Numbered from the stretch's first letter, positions 46,047 to 57,554 are shown. The stretch is DNA of 64,000 nucleotides from Myotis daubentonii (GCF_963259705.1 NC_081844.1:42101341-42165340); one strand, 5' to 3'. Made by a program: numbers and translations. The notes: generated from the sequence alone by a model not told the origin.

Positions 46047-46478
46047 GATGGCTAATTTTATGTGTCAACTTGGCGAGGCTATGGAACCCAGATGTTTTAT
46101 TGGATACTAGTCTGGATGTTGCTGTCTAGGTACTTTTTAGATGAGATTAACATTGAAATCTGTAGACTCTTGAGTAAAGCAGATTACCCTTCATAATGTG
46201 GGTGAGCCTCATCCAACCAGCTGAAGGCCTTTCGAGAAAAAAGATGGACTCCCCTCAAGGGAGAGGAAACTCAGCCTGCACTTTGTCTTTGGGCTTGAGC
46301 TGTAACATCAGCTTTACCTGGGTCTCCAGGTCTGCCCACCTACCCTGCTGATTTGGGACCTGGCAGCCTCCATAATCACATGAGACTCTTCCTTAAAATA
46401 AATCAATCTTTCACATTCTCTCTCTCCACACACACACCTTATTGATTCTATTTCTCTTGAGAACCCTGATTAATACAA
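46047..46478 (+). mobile_element. Ancient mammalian LTR-like repeat
   Basis: Starts TGATGGCTAATTTTATGTGT, contains GATGAGATTAACATTGAAAT, GAGTAAAGCAGATTACCCTT, ATGTGGGTGAGCCTCATCC, CAGCCTCCATAATCACATGA and AAAATAAATCAATC, and ends GAGAACCCTGATTAATACAA. This is a very common eutherian repeat that I recognise but cannot name reliably. Confidence 0.55.
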
Positions 46479-46859
46479 TAATGACCTCACTTTGACACCA
46501 TTAAAAGAAAAACAAAGACTACAATGCCATATAAATTAAGAAATTCAAAGCGTTTGTGGATTATCTATATGGTTCTTTTTCAAGTTTGTTAGATCTTTTT
46601 TTACAATTCTCTGTTCCCTAAAGATGTTTTCAATCTTGTCTGTTACTTAAACACCGTTGCTGAAAATTCCTTTTTTTCTTTAATCACTCAATTTCTGATC
46701 ATCTAATTAATTTAAAGAATTTGTTTCTTCTGTGTTTTTTCTGCAGGTTCCCACATGTGGTATGCTTTGTTACTTGTGCAGTTAGTTCTTGTTTACAGTG
46801 AGCTACTCATTTTCCATGGAAAATTATTTGTGGGAATTCCTTGAAACTAGGAGGACTCC
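46479..46859. other. Unique DNA upstream of a pseudogene
   Basis: AT-rich with no recognised feature. Confidence 0.4.
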
Positions 46860-47660
46860 AGAGAGAATTTCTATAGCTTCTGGAGCAGCCCAGCTTTGAG
46901 CCCACTGATAATGAAGAGCTGACCCATGAATGCCCAGAGCTCCGGGCCATGGTGGAGCAGAATGGGCTTATGAAGGCCAACCGTGTCTTCTTCCTGCTGT
47001 TCCTGCTGCGCTCCTTGCTGCTGGATGTTGCTGCATGGGACACGCTTTGGGTTTTGAGCATCCTTCATGCCCTTCTTCCTCTGTGCAGTGCTGCTCAGCG
47101 CAGTTCAGGCCCAGGTCAAGGCTGCCTGAGCATGATGTCAGTCTTCAGCGCCTCTATGGGGAACCTCCTGCTACTTCATTTTGTGATTGATCACCTGAAA
47201 GGGGCCCTTGTCAGTTAAATCACGTGAACTCCCCGCACCTTGCCAAGCCCCACTGCTTCCACAAAGACCCAGACACCAACATGCACCCCTTCTCCTTTGC
47301 CTTGAGGAAGATCCTCTCTATGGAGCTTGGGAAATAGAAAAAAAAGTGCATGCCATACAACCACCCATACAAATATTTCTTCCTGATTTGACCCGCTGCC
47401 CTGCTGCCTCTCTACCTCCATTGGTATATTTTCTGGCAGAAGAAGTAGGTGAACTTGGCCTGGATGGTCACATTCTACACCAGCATCTTCTTCGCTTATG
47501 TGCCATCGTTGGGACTGAAAGGCTGCCTGGGCCTTTTCTTCATGGTCAGGTTCTTGAAAAGGAACAGGTTTATGTGGGTGACACAGCTGAACCATGTCCC
47601 AGGCACACTGATCATGATGGGAACACTTTACCTGTGAACTGGCCTCAAAATAATGATCAC
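46860..47660 (+). pseudogene. FADS1P: FADS1 (delta-5 desaturase) processed pseudogene
   Basis: Three-frame translation matches the middle of the membrane front-end desaturase FADS1, in order: EQPSFEPT at about 46880, [25 protein letters not shown], then in another frame [45 protein letters not shown] and WVTQLNH. The known gene has several introns in this stretch and the copy has none, so it is a retrocopy. It is dead. The first histidine box (HDFGH in the enzyme) is lost at a frameshift near 47110-47130. The second (HFQHH) is degraded near 47225-47240. In-frame stops follow, and the cytochrome b5 domain and the third histidine box are absent. The shared sequence fades near 47640-47670 and no A tail is left. 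FADS2 fits less well: SFEPT and GLMKAN are FADS1-like. The parent enzyme makes arachidonate and EPA in the ER. Confidence 0.88.
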
Positions 47661-48092
47661 AATGGGGTTCTGTGAAACGTGAGTGAAAAAGCTAAAATTG
47701 GGCTTTTAATATGTACTATTAACTAAAGTGCTTTAATTATGCTTTAATGTATCTTTTGTGTGATATTGCTTGGCCTTTAATATTCTTTTCCCTTTTGCTT
47801 TTAGCCTCCTGTTTTTTGAAATAAGAAATGTAAGATTAAAAGATAATTACAAAATAATTGAGTATTTCTAATATAAAAGTCCATAGTAACCTTGCTGCTG
47901 TTAGAAAGCTGAGTATTTTCTTTATATTATACAAGTAGAAGCCATAAATTATGGCTTAATGTAAACTGTAAGCATATGTCATGGTAGCTTTGAAAACTTG
48001 ATCAAAAAATAATGCCAGTTAACAGTTATGGAAAAATTTGTCTTCCTAGTGGGTCAGCCCTGGGTGGCCAAGAGACACTGAACTAACTATGA
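47661..48092. other. Unique AT-rich DNA
   Basis: Follows the pseudogene. Not recognised as FADS1 3' UTR. Confidence 0.4.
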
Positions 48093-48100
48093 ATCTAGTT

Positions 48101-48150
48101 CAGGGGTCCTCAAACTTTTTAAACAGGGGGCCATAGTTTGAGGACCCCTG
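48101..48150. mobile_element. Minimal 50-bp hAT MITE with perfect TSD
   Basis: Terminal inverted repeats CAGGGGTCCTCAAACT at the left and AGTTTGAGGACCCCTG-like at the right are joined by only about 20 internal bases. The perfect 8-bp duplication ATCTAGTT flanks it (48093-48100, 48151-48158). It is an internally deleted relative of the 205-bp copy at 52727-52931 and resembles OposCharlie-type hAT elements. Confidence 0.92.
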
Positions 48151-48158
48151 ATCTAGTT

Positions 48159-48378
48159 TATAAGTGGGTGTTGAAAGGGGAAGGGAGTTCTTAAAACTAT
48201 TACGAGTCTGGACATGGCTGGGTGGCTAAAAAGAAGAAAGGCATAGTATAATATATACATTTATGTATACCAGAATTTCACAATTTATCAAAGATGAAAC
48301 AAAGCTAAGAGTCCTAAGTAATAACCAATGTGTGCCTGGGGAGGGGGGGGGGGAAGAATATCACATCAGATAAAATAT
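48159..48378. other. Unique DNA with poly-G run
   Basis: A G-rich run near 48340-48353. No gene. Confidence 0.4.
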
Positions 48379-48387
48379 GTTCTGTTA

Positions 48388-48684
48388 TTTATTTGTTTAT
48401 TTATTTATTTATTTATTTACTTTTGGTTAATTCTCACCCAAGAATGTTTTTCCATTGATTTTTTTAAGAAAGTAGAAGGGAGGGAGCGAGAGAGAGAGAG
48501 AAGAGAAAGAGAGCAAAACAGAAATGTGAGATACATGGATTGGTTGCCACCCGAATGCACCCCGACTAAAGCCCAATGTCAGGAAATGAACTTGAAAGCC
48601 AGATACTTGCCCTTGACTGGGAATCAAACCCGTGACCCTTTGGTGCACAGGCTGAGGCTCTACCACTGAGCCACACCAGCCAGG
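48388..48684 (-). mobile_element. Older tRNA-derived SINE with (AAAT)n tail
   Basis: In reverse orientation: the (TTTA)n tail 48388-48419, GAGAGAGAGAGAAGAG, CTTGACTGGGAATCAAACCC and CTACCACTGAGCCACACCAG. The duplication GTTCTGTTA / GTTCTATTA (48379-48387, 48685-48693) brackets tail and body. The body diverges from the young Ves copies (GACTAAAGCCCAATGTCAGG), so it is an older chiropteran SINE. Confidence 0.82.
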
Positions 48685-48693
48685 GTTCTATTA

Positions 48694-49708
48694 CCATTTT
48701 AAGTGAAACTTTGTCATCCATCCAGTTATAATGGATAACTTTATAGAATTAGAATCCATTGTGATTATTAATACTCTTTTAGGTAGTTTTGATAAAACTG
48801 TCAATAAATAAGATGAGAAGAACTCTTAAACTTCAAGTGACAAAATGAAAATTTACACAGTTAATAGACAACGGATTTCCTCATGTACCATTGCTACTCA
48901 GAGTATTTTTCTTCCTTTTGCCTCTATACAGAGATCACTACTGTGCCCACAGGGCTGAAATGGAGAAGTGGGCTATGAATGAAATGAATTAATGTTCAAA
49001 TCCCCTTACAGTACTCTGCAGTTCCTGTAATATATGTCAACAGAACACAGTAAAGAAGCATTCTCGCTGCTGTGTTTGGACAAAGGTCATTAAATATCCA
49101 CTGTGCCCCAGCCACCACAGATAATGTGTGTCCATTGCACACAGGACTTTATTTCTTATGCAGCAATGTTCATTGCATCATCTCACTTAACCCCAAAGCA
49201 AGACTGTCATATACAACGGGAAGTTGTTGCCCACTTGGTTCAACTTACAGTTGTGACATTGAGAAAGTCAGCTAATAACGCTTAAACTTGTGAATTCTCC
49301 TGACTCCCAGTTTAGCACTCTGGCCACTGCAGAAAAAGAAAGAGTCTGCACTTGAAGAGTTAATAATCTAGGAGTTAAGTATCTGGTTTATGTTGAGGGA
49401 GAATCACCCACCCATCAAAGTGACTTCACTTGAAACTTGAAAGGGTCAGCATTCCTGTGGAACAGACCAGTGTCTTCCCACAACTGCTGAAGATATCCCT
49501 CTGTATTCCACAGGAGGTCAATATTATGCAAAGACTTTGAAAAATACAAACCAAAGCCTTAACATTAACTTACAACCAACCTATTAATAGGAATAAAGTC
49601 TATCTCAAAGAGTTTTTTCATGTCTATGTTTTATTTCATGGCTTTGGCAATTTCTGAACCAAAATAATTATTGGTTTTGTTACTTATGGTTGTAAAAAGT
49701 TCTTTGGG
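48694..49708. other. Unique DNA, no gene seen
   Basis: No recognised feature. Overlapping ORFs at 49072-49285 have no domain. Confidence 0.45.
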
Positions 49709-49900
49709 TCCTGGCCAGGTAGAGTGTCGTCCAGTTATGCCAAGGGTGTAGGTTCAATCCAATCAGGGCACATTCAAGAAGTAACCAATGAATGCATGAA
49801 TAAGTGAAACAACAAATCAGTGTCTCTCTCCCTCCTCTCTCTCTCCACCCTCATCCCTGCTCTCTTTAAATGAATAAATTAAAAATAAATTTTAAAAAAC
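49709..49900 (+). mobile_element. Bat tRNA-derived SINE, long-body subtype
   Basis: TCCTGGCCAGGTAGAGTGTC head, GGTTCAATCCAATCAGGGCA, then CCAATGAATGCATGAATAAG, GAAACAACAAATCAGTGTCT and a CT-rich end with AATGAATAAATTAAAAATA. The CCAATGAATG..AAACAACAAATC segment is absent from the Ves copies, which marks a separate, older chiropteran SINE family. Confidence 0.75.
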
Positions 49901-51562
49901 TTTTTAAAAAGTCCTCTTAACAGATATAAGCAAAGCTAATATTTACTAAATTAATTTTAAGTTAGTTTTTAAAAGGAAAAAAATCCCTTTACTATATCTA
50001 AATACATATACATTTTTCAATATATTGATATAGAACTAGTCCTTTAAGTATAAATCTGTTTGTTGAAATCCTAAAATATCTTTCTTGCAGTATCCCACAA
50101 GTCCCAGTATGCATTTTGTTGAAATACAATGAAAACCTAAACACTCCTATAATAATCCATTTGAGTGTAAAACCTTTTGGAAATTTAAGATTTCCCCAAT
50201 CGTTCATAGTTGTCTTGCCCATACATAATTCAACAGGTTTACTTTTTATTTACTTTGATCATTTGTCCAAAATATTCAACTTACTCTTCATAGAAATAAT
50301 ATCCTATTCTTATCCACATTCAATGTCATTAGTTCTGTAATATTTACTTATAATGTAATTATAAAAATATATACGACTGTCATAAGTAAGTTTGAGAACC
50401 AACAACTCATTCTTGGCAAGAAAATGGACAGGCATACAGGCTTGGTAAAACAAACAAACAAACAAACAAACAAACAAACAAACAAACATAATAATCTACT
50501 AGTTCTGAGCACTTATCATGTCCTGGCCATAAGTTAATATGTGTTTTCAAGGGAATGGAGAATTTAGAATATTTCGGTGAGTCAGTCTAACAGAGGTGAA
50601 TTTAAAGAATAGCAATTCTATCTTATGAATACCTAAAAGTCAATAAATGCTCACCTGCCCCTCTTAGCTTGATTATGAACTCCATGGGGACTGAGCTCCC
50701 TAAAAAACTAACACTCAGTTACACACCTCATAAATCAAGCTAAACATCTAGACTAACTCTAGTAAAGTTTATTTTAAAAGTGAAATAACCAGTAAGTCAT
50801 GCAGGTAGTGAGTCCACATGCCTGCAAAACTGCAGGTTCCTATTTTCAAACTCATTTTACTACATCTCTTTTAAAACCACGAATGATGTTATGTTTAAAT
50901 ATGCAGTAAAATTTATGTAATAATAAGCTTGGACTGTAACAGAAAGCAAGACACGGGTTTGTAAATGATCTGGAAACCTTTTAGAGCCATTACAAAGGGA
51001 ACCAGCAGAGCCACGTTGAATGAGGAAGCCACATCTTTGTTTCTAAATTAGCAATAACACACTAACTAAGGTAAAGGAACTGCAGGGAAGCTAGTGATTG
51101 TGGTGATGAAAATCATAAGAGAATTCACACAGAAGAACAATCTCTGCAACTGTTTCTTCCTCCTTCTATTGTATGAAAGAGAAAAGTCAGTAAATACGAG
51201 TTCTCAGGAAGACAGAAGAGAACTTCCAGCAGCTGCCCAGGAATGCTAAAACACCTGAGAAGGCCTGGCCTCCGCCACCTCACAGCCTGGAAGAAGCAGT
51301 AAGCGATCTGCAGCTATAAATGGAAAGAAGCTGCTAGCCTTGTGCCCCGGAAAGTTGGGACTTAAATCAAGACAGTTTCAGAAAGAGCTTGCTTTACTCA
51401 AGTCTGCATAGAGGCAGCATGAGACAAATGACAGAGACATAAAAGGCAGAATTTGATCATTTCTCACTAACTTTCAACTAGTGGTCACATTTCCTTAAAT
51501 TTTGCATTCTATTGTATATCAAAGTTTCAAACTTTATGTTGGTATCAATGGATTACTGATTT
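49901..51562. other. Unique AT-rich DNA with (CAAA)n
   Basis: No gene recognised. (CAAA)n lies at 50447-50487. Confidence 0.45.
50447..50487 (+). repeat. (CAAA)n microsatellite
   Basis: About ten AAAC units. No SINE body was seen next to it. Confidence 0.9.
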
Positions 51563-51734
51563 TTAGAAATATGTTTTTATTGATTTTTTGGAGAGAAGAC
51601 ATCAATTGGTTGCCTCCTGCACAGTCCCTACTGGGATCAAGCCCAAAACCAGAACATGTGTCCGGACTGAGAATCAACTTCAACCACTGGGTGCATGGAA
51701 AGATGCTCAACCAACTGAGCCACACTGGCCAGTT
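51563..51734 (-). mobile_element. Ves-related SINE, internally deleted
   Basis: GTTTTTATTGATTTTTTGGAG, TTGGTTGCCTCCTGCACAGT, CTACTGGGATCAAGCCC, then AACCAACTGAGCCACACTGG and CCAG. The purine-rich segment is shortened. Reverse orientation. Confidence 0.8.
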
Positions 51735-52590
51735 TATTTCAATTAGTCCTATTTTCATGGCAAAAATCTGAGTAGAAGTGTGGGCTCTTCCCCATATCAC
51801 AACTGAAGTTTAAAATCTGACACTTCAAAGCCATAGTGAGCCATGGCCATTATCCAATCAAAAGATTATCCTAACTGTAGATGAAATTATGAGTGTGAAC
51901 AGCTCCTGGAGTTGCAAGCTTGAAAGTCAAGACAAAAACATGAAAGAACCATCATACAGATTTTTTCATGACTTGTTTAAATTTTTACTTCCTATACACA
52001 TATTTGGAATTATCTGGCTAGTCATAACAACTATAATCACAGAGGAGGTAAAATGAGGCTATTAAACAAAAGGCAATGGAACTTGTAATTAAATACCTAA
52101 TAATAACTATAGCAAGACAATTTTGGCAACTTTTACAAAAGACAGTCAACACCTCTATTAACAAAAGACCATTCTTAAAACAAGCTGTTGCCATCAGCTT
52201 GCTTTCTTATAGAGGCACAGAGAAGAATCTGAGAAAAGGGGTTTAAAGTGAAAAATATCATTGACTTCTTACTAAAAATCACCAACCCTAATTGGAAATG
52301 TGAAATCGGTATCATGAGGAGATCTGCAGATACCTCCAGTATGAGGAACTGCATTCCATCCTAAAGCAGCTCTTCAGAAACATCTTCTAGTTTATTAAAA
52401 ATAAAAAAGAAGAATTTCTCATTGAGAATACACTCTTTGATCCTAATTATAATTGTTGAATCTAAATGGAATATGCAAATCTTCCAATACACCCATTTCA
52501 TATTCGCCCCGGGTCCACATAGACACACAGACATACACATGCCCACACTTCATTTCATTAAATGATATATCTCCAATGCCCCCTAATTTC
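51735..52590. other. Unique DNA, no gene seen
   Basis: No recognised feature. Confidence 0.45.
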
Positions 52591-52598
52591 TTCTAGGG

Positions 52599-52726
52599 CA
52601 ATGGGTCTCAACCTTGGCTGCACATTAGAAATCACCTGGGAATCTTTTTTAAATCCTGATTTCTAGGCCTCATCCTCCAGAAATTCTGTTTCTTTGTTAT
52701 GGGGGTGAGGCCCATAGAATCAAGGG
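52599..52726 (+). mobile_element. MER5A/B-like hAT fossil
   Basis: CAATGGGTCTCAACCTTGGC, TGCACATTAGAAATCACCTG, AATCCTGATTTCTAGGCC and GGGGGTGAGGCCCATAGAATC follow MER5A. The expected right terminal repeat is missing and the sequence is cut by the hAT MITE that starts at 52727. Confidence 0.75.
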
Positions 52727-52931
52727 AAGGGGTCCTCAAACTTTTTAAACAGGGGGCCAGTTCACTGTCCCTCAGACCGTTGGAGGGCCGGACTATAGTT
52801 TTAAAAAAAAACTATGAACAAATTCCTATGCACACTGCACATATCTTATTTTGAAGTAAAAAAACAAAACGGGAACAAATACAATATTTGTATTTGCATG
52901 TGGCCCACGGGCCGTAATTTGAGGACCCCTG
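52727..52931. mobile_element. hAT MITE (OposCharlie-like), with 8-bp TSD
   Basis: Left end AAGGGGTCCTCAAACTTTTT, right end ATTTGAGGACCCCTG, interior with CTGTCCCTCAGACCGTTGGA and GGGCCGGACTATAG. Target duplications ATCAAGGG (52719-52726) and ATCTAGGG (52932-52939) match at 7 of 8. The same terminal repeats occur in the 50-bp element at 48101. Confidence 0.85.
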
Positions 52932-52939
52932 ATCTAGGG

Positions 52940-53107
52940 CATCAAACCATCTTCCCAGTCATTCCCTTTAAATGGCCTCAATTTGTGCCTGTTCCTCCTA
53001 AACTGTGGTTCTGAGGCTAAAAGCAACCAGGAAAGTGTTGTTTGAAACTCAGAAGAAAAAAAGGAAAATGACTTCTTTTCTGAACTACATTTCTATTTAT
53101 TTATTAA
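52940..53107. other. Short unassigned stretch
   Basis: Nothing recognised. Helitron target flank. Confidence 0.4.
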
Positions 53108-53509
53108 CTAGAGGCCCAGTGCACGAAATTTGTGTGTGTGTGTGGGGGGGGGGGGGGGATGTGGGGGGAGGGTGGTCCCTCAACCCAGCCTGCACCCTCT
53201 CACAATCTGGGACCCCTCAGGATCCAGGACCGCTGGCTCCTAACCACTCGCCTGCCTGCCTGCCTCATCGCCCCTAACCACTCTACCTGTCTGCCTGATC
53301 ACCCCTAACCACTCTGCCTGCCTGCCTGATTGCCACTAACTGCTCCCCTACCTGCCTGCCTGATCGCTCCTAACTGCTTGCCTGCCTGCCCGATCACCCC
53401 TAACCACCTCTGCCTCAGTCCCCAAGGCAGCAGCTTCGCCCAGAATGACGTCTGGAAGGTCATTCGGCTGTCTGGTCTAATTAGCATATTACGCTTTTAT
53501 TATTATAGA
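53108..53509 (-). mobile_element. Helitron with minisatellite, reverse
   Basis: CTAGAGGCCCAGTGCACGAA and TTTGTGTG at the left (reverse 3' hairpin), AATTAGCATATTACGCTTTT, ATTATTATAGA at the right (reverse TC 5' end), A and T flanks. The inner array GCCTGCCTGATCACCCCTAA repeats about every 34 bases and is the reverse of the one at 40276-40620. The hairpin arm is disturbed by a (TG)n/G-run at 53129-53175. Confidence 0.9.
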
Positions 53510-55420
53510 TTTAGCCAGTGTGGTACTAACCTCTATGACAACATCAGACAGATAATTCATATCAAATGTACTCCCAGCTCAAACCTCAGTTCCATACAAA
53601 AGCAAGTTCTATGCCAGGTCTGTCCCCACCCTTGTATAGTTTGAGACTGTAAGTGAAGGCTCTTACTTTCTTCTTCAATAAAAGTAATCGTCTTAGTTCT
53701 AACACAATATTGCAGTTTGATAATCTTTAAATGGATCCTAAGGCCACTATGCACAATAGGGTCACTTTCCCTCCAGGCTGCACATCATATTTTTTAAAAA
53801 AGTTAAATGTCTCTATATATGCATTAAATGTGTTATTTTAAAAAAATAATTTGAAGGAATGAGGATAGAGCTACACCTTACATAACTAGAATTTTTCTTC
53901 TTGTTGACAATAGTTCATTAATAGGCACACTACAGTTCAAGACTTCTTTTTATTCATCTATCTAGGGGTACTGGCATCTAGCGTATATTTTTATAACTAA
54001 TCCACAAATACATCAGAGATAACTTGCAAAATGTCTTAATGAAGTCAACATCCCAATTATACATATTTTGTTCTACATGTGTCATTGTCATGTCAAAGAA
54101 AATAATGAGGTAAGTACATTACTTGGTATTTATGAACTCACAAGTCATTACCTTTTCTATCCAAGGTAGATTGGATTACAATTAGCAGGGTATGGAATAC
54201 CTGAAATGAAATAGGGACATGGTATTTAGAAGTAAAAAAAAAAAAAAAAAAAAAAAAGAAGAAGCAAATAGGAGAAATGAAAGGTAACCTCATCTACTTT
54301 GCCATTTCATTTCAATTAGTCCTATTTACCTACCCACTTCCATATGGACAAACAGAATTCTGTGCATAAAGGGTGATCTGTCCTGAAATGCTAATTACAT
54401 CCAAAGCTTAGCAAGAATATTGACGTTTTCATGAATTGATCATTTGTATGAATTGTAAAAATAATTTTTAACAAAGGCAACGTCGACATAAAAGTTCTAT
54501 TAGCTTTTACCATCACACATGCAACATACACACACATTCAGATAGTTCTCTTATCTCTAAATGCAAATAATAATAAAAAGTTGGGGCTAATCTTTTGAGA
54601 ACTTTAATCAAATAACATGGTATAGCTTTTAGTAGTAGAGCAACATTCATGTAGTGAAAGTAATGAAGGCTTCCGTTGGGGAGTTTATCTTTCCCTTTTT
54701 AAAACCTACGCCAATAAAAATGAAATAATAAAGAAACAAACTTTTAATGGCCTATAGATAATGACACCCCTGCTAAGATACTAGTTTAGTGCCCTGCAGT
54801 TTAAACAGTTGCCATTTGTCAGATAATTGCTTGTGTTATTTCCCATCTTTGCATTAAAGTAGAACGCTACATTGGCATTTCTGACCCACTTTGTTTTTGA
54901 AAGCAAAGTTGGCATATAAGAATCATTGAAATACCCTATCCAATTATCTTCACTGGTTGGAAGGCTCGGGGGGAAAGTCCAACGGAAAATTGGACTCATC
55001 AAAAAAAGAGATTTGTTGTCTATATAATCTAATGTTCCATCTTACCTCTGAAAAAAATAACTCATCTCCTTCAACGTGCAGGGCCATAAGCTACATCCTC
55101 CATGCTCATCTCAAGATTCCATATTCACTTAAAGTTTGCATAGCTAATCATTCTGCCCTCTATAATTTTTGTTTTTACACCTTTTTAAATATCCTTTGGA
55201 CTAGACTTCAGCCCAGTGGGACATTCCTCAAAGACTCATTCTGTTCATGTAGATCTCAAGGAGAGAGAATATGCTTTCTGCCTGTATTTTCAAAACCTCT
55301 AACCACTGAGCATAAATACATGGAACTGAGGCAAAACTGTTTCGCCTTATCCTGAACCTTCTGTTGGCTATAGTTTTAGGTTGATTATCTTTTAGTGTGT
55401 TTCTAAGTTCACTGTATGTC
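53510..55420. other. Unique AT-rich DNA
   Basis: No gene recognised. An A23 run is at 54235-54257. The 132-codon ORF at 54957-55355 has no recognised domain. Confidence 0.4.
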
Positions 55421-56009
55421 AAAGTGCAACAGACAAGTTAAACAAGGAAGAAAGACTTTATTTAAGATTGGTACAATAGGGATCAAGATCATTGCAATAG
55501 GAAGAGAGACTAAACTCAAATCCACAGAAACAAAAGGTGGAAGATATTTGGAGCCTGGGGTGAGCTAGTAAAGAAGTACAGAGGACATTGGGGGGGGGTG
55601 AGGATTGGGGGTTGTCACTGTGATTATGTTTTCTGTGTTGCTAATTGGCGCTTATTGAAGTTAGGCTCCTACCCTCCCACAGAACCTGTGAGATAGAGGC
55701 TAGAAGTTCTTATCTGTCATGATGATTGCATTTCTAAAGAATGATTGCTGTGGGCCTAGACCAGCGGTTCTCAACCTGTGGGTCGCGACCCGTTTGGGGG
55801 TTGAACAACTCTTTCACAGGAGTCGCCTAAGACCATCGGAAAACACATATATAATTACATATTGTTTTTGTGATTAATCACTATGCTTTAATTATGTTCA
55901 ATTTGTAACAATGAAAATACATCCTGCATATCAGATATTTACATTACGATTCATGGCAGTAGCAAAATTACAGTTATGAAGTAGCAACAAAAATAATTTT
56001 ATGGGAGAA

Positions 56010-56024
56010 CCAAGATGGCGGCAT
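56010..56024 (+). promoter_or_regulatory. YY1-type site at the HAL1 5' end
   Basis: CCAAGATGGCGGC near the first bases of the element matches the YY1 core AAGATGGCGGC known at the 5' end of L1, where it helps set the transcription start. Its presence supports a complete 5' end. Confidence 0.7.
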
Positions 56025-56705
56025 AGGTTAACGCCGGAGTTTGCTGCTTTGAACAACTACTTCAAAAGTGAAACCAAAAAACGGAAGGGACATCACCCAG
56101 AACCACAGGAACGCTGGCTGAGTGGAAGTCCTACAACTAGGAGGAAAGAGAAACGCATACGGACACTCAGAGGAGGCGCAGTGCTGAAGTCAAATTCTGA
56201 GGTGCGGAGTGCGCAGAGCGGGCTGGCGGCGGAGGGCGCGGTTGTTGTTTTCAATCGGGAGGGAGTCGCAGACTCTGAGCACCAGATCCGGGCGAGTCTT
56301 TAGGGACCCAGACTCAAACAGGAGAAGCGGGACTGTCTGGCTTCGGTCAGAGCGAGTGCAGCTTTCTCTCCGAGCTTTGCAGCGGGTGCTGGGACTCAGA
56401 GAGGCAGAGCCGCTTGGGACAGGACTAAGAGCCGCCATAACTGCTCTCTCCGGCCCACCCTGTTGATCCTGTGCGACCCGCCCCGCCCAAGCCCTGCACA
56501 GAGGCATTTGCCGGATAGCCTCAGGCAAAGGCTAGATTAGCACCTCCCTAGAGGACAGAAGTTCTCTCACTGCTGACACAGCTGATTCTCATAGCCACTT
56601 GGCCTGGAGGTCAAACCCTCCCTGGAATTAGCTACAACAATCAAGATTTATCTATAAGACTGCGAACAAAGACCACTAGGGGGTGCACCAAGGAAGCATA
56701 ACAAA

Positions 56706-57554
56706 ATGCGGAGACAAAGAAACAGGACAAAATTGTCAATGGAAGAAATAGAGTTCAGAACCGCACTTTTAAGGTCTCTCAAGAACTGTTTAGAAGCTGC
56801 CGATAAACTTAATGAGATCTACACGAAAACTAATAAGACCCTCGATCTTATATTGGGGAACCAACTAGAAATTAAGCACACACAGACTGAAATAACGAAT
56901 ATTATACAGATGCCCGACAGCAGACCAGAGGAGCGCAAGAATCAAGTCAATGATTTGAAATGCGAGGAAGCAAAAAACATCCAACCGGAAAAGCAAAATG
57001 AAAAAAGAATCCAAAAATGCGAGGATAGTGTAAGGAGCCTCTGGGACAGCTTCAAGCGTACCAACATCAGAATTATAGGGGTGCCAGAAGATGAGAGACA
57101 GCAAGATATTGAAAACCTATTTGAAGAAATAATGACAGAAAACTTCCCCCACCTGGTGAAAGAAATGGACTTACAGGTCCAAGAAGCGCGGAGAACCCCA
57201 AACAAAAGGAATCCAAAGAGGACCACACCAAGACACATCATAATTAAAATGCCAAGAGCAAAAGATAAAGAGAGAATCTTAAAAACAGCAAGAGAAAGAA
57301 ACTCAGTTACCTACAAGGGAATACCCATACGACTGTCAGCTGATTTCTCAACAGAAACTTTGCAGGCCAGAAGGGAGTGGCAAGAAATATTCAAAGTGAT
57401 GAATACCAAGAACCTACAACCAAGATTACTTTATCCAGCAAAGCTATCATTCAGAATTGAAGGTCAGATAAAGAGCTTCACAGATAAGGAAAAGCTAAAG
57501 GAGTTCATCACCACCAAACCAGGATTATATGAAATGCTGAAAGGTATCCTTTAA
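56706..57554 (+). CDS. HAL1 ORF1 protein, intact (282 aa)
   Basis: Encodes an L1 ORF1p-type RNA-binding chaperone that packages element RNA into ribonucleoprotein particles. The N-terminus (1-115) is charged and rich in Lys, Glu and Gln with leucine spacing like a shortened coiled coil. Residues about 118-205 look like the RRM: NIRIIGVPEDE at 120-130, NLFEEIM at 137-143 and HIIIKMPRAKDKERIL at 177-192. The C-terminal domain (about 206-275) has PIRLSADFS at 207-215, QPRLLYPAKLSF at 238-249 and FITTKPGL at 267-274. Length is 282 codons against 338 in human ORF1p, the shortfall lying in the N-terminal part. The first ATG (56706, context ACAAAATGCGG) leaves the frame open to TAA with no internal stop. 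No ORF2 follows. The open frame suggests recent insertion or recent selection on the master copy. Expression is not shown by the sequence. Confidence 0.88.
   Translation: MRRQRNRTKLSMEEIEFRTALLRSLKNCLEAADKLNEIYTKTNKTLDLILGNQLEIKHTQTEITNIIQMPDSRPEERKNQVNDLKCEEAKNIQPEKQNEKRIQKCEDSVRSLWDSFKRTNIRIIGVPEDERQQDIENLFEEIMTENFPHLVKEMDLQVQEARRTPNKRNPKRTTPRHIIIKMPRAKDKERILKTARERNSVTYKGIPIRLSADFSTETLQARREWQEIFKVMNTKNLQPRLLYPAKLSFRIEGQIKSFTDKEKLKEFITTKPGLYEMLKGIL

Noticed and set aside
47208..47675. 155-codon ORF (plus) and 126-codon ORF (minus)
   Set aside because: Out-of-frame readings of the FADS1 retrocopy. The true frame is broken by stops and frameshifts.
52591..52939. TTCTAGGG / ATCTAGGG as the target duplication of the MER5 element
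   Set aside because: The right copy is already explained as the MITE duplication and the MER5 right end is missing, so the similarity is probably a coincidence of CTAG targets.
54957..55355. 132-codon ORF
   Set aside because: Ser/Phe/Leu-rich without domain, no codon bias, AT-rich context. Probably chance.
56865..57241. Minus-strand ORFs of 79 and 99 codons
   Set aside because: Antisense shadows of the HAL1 ORF1.
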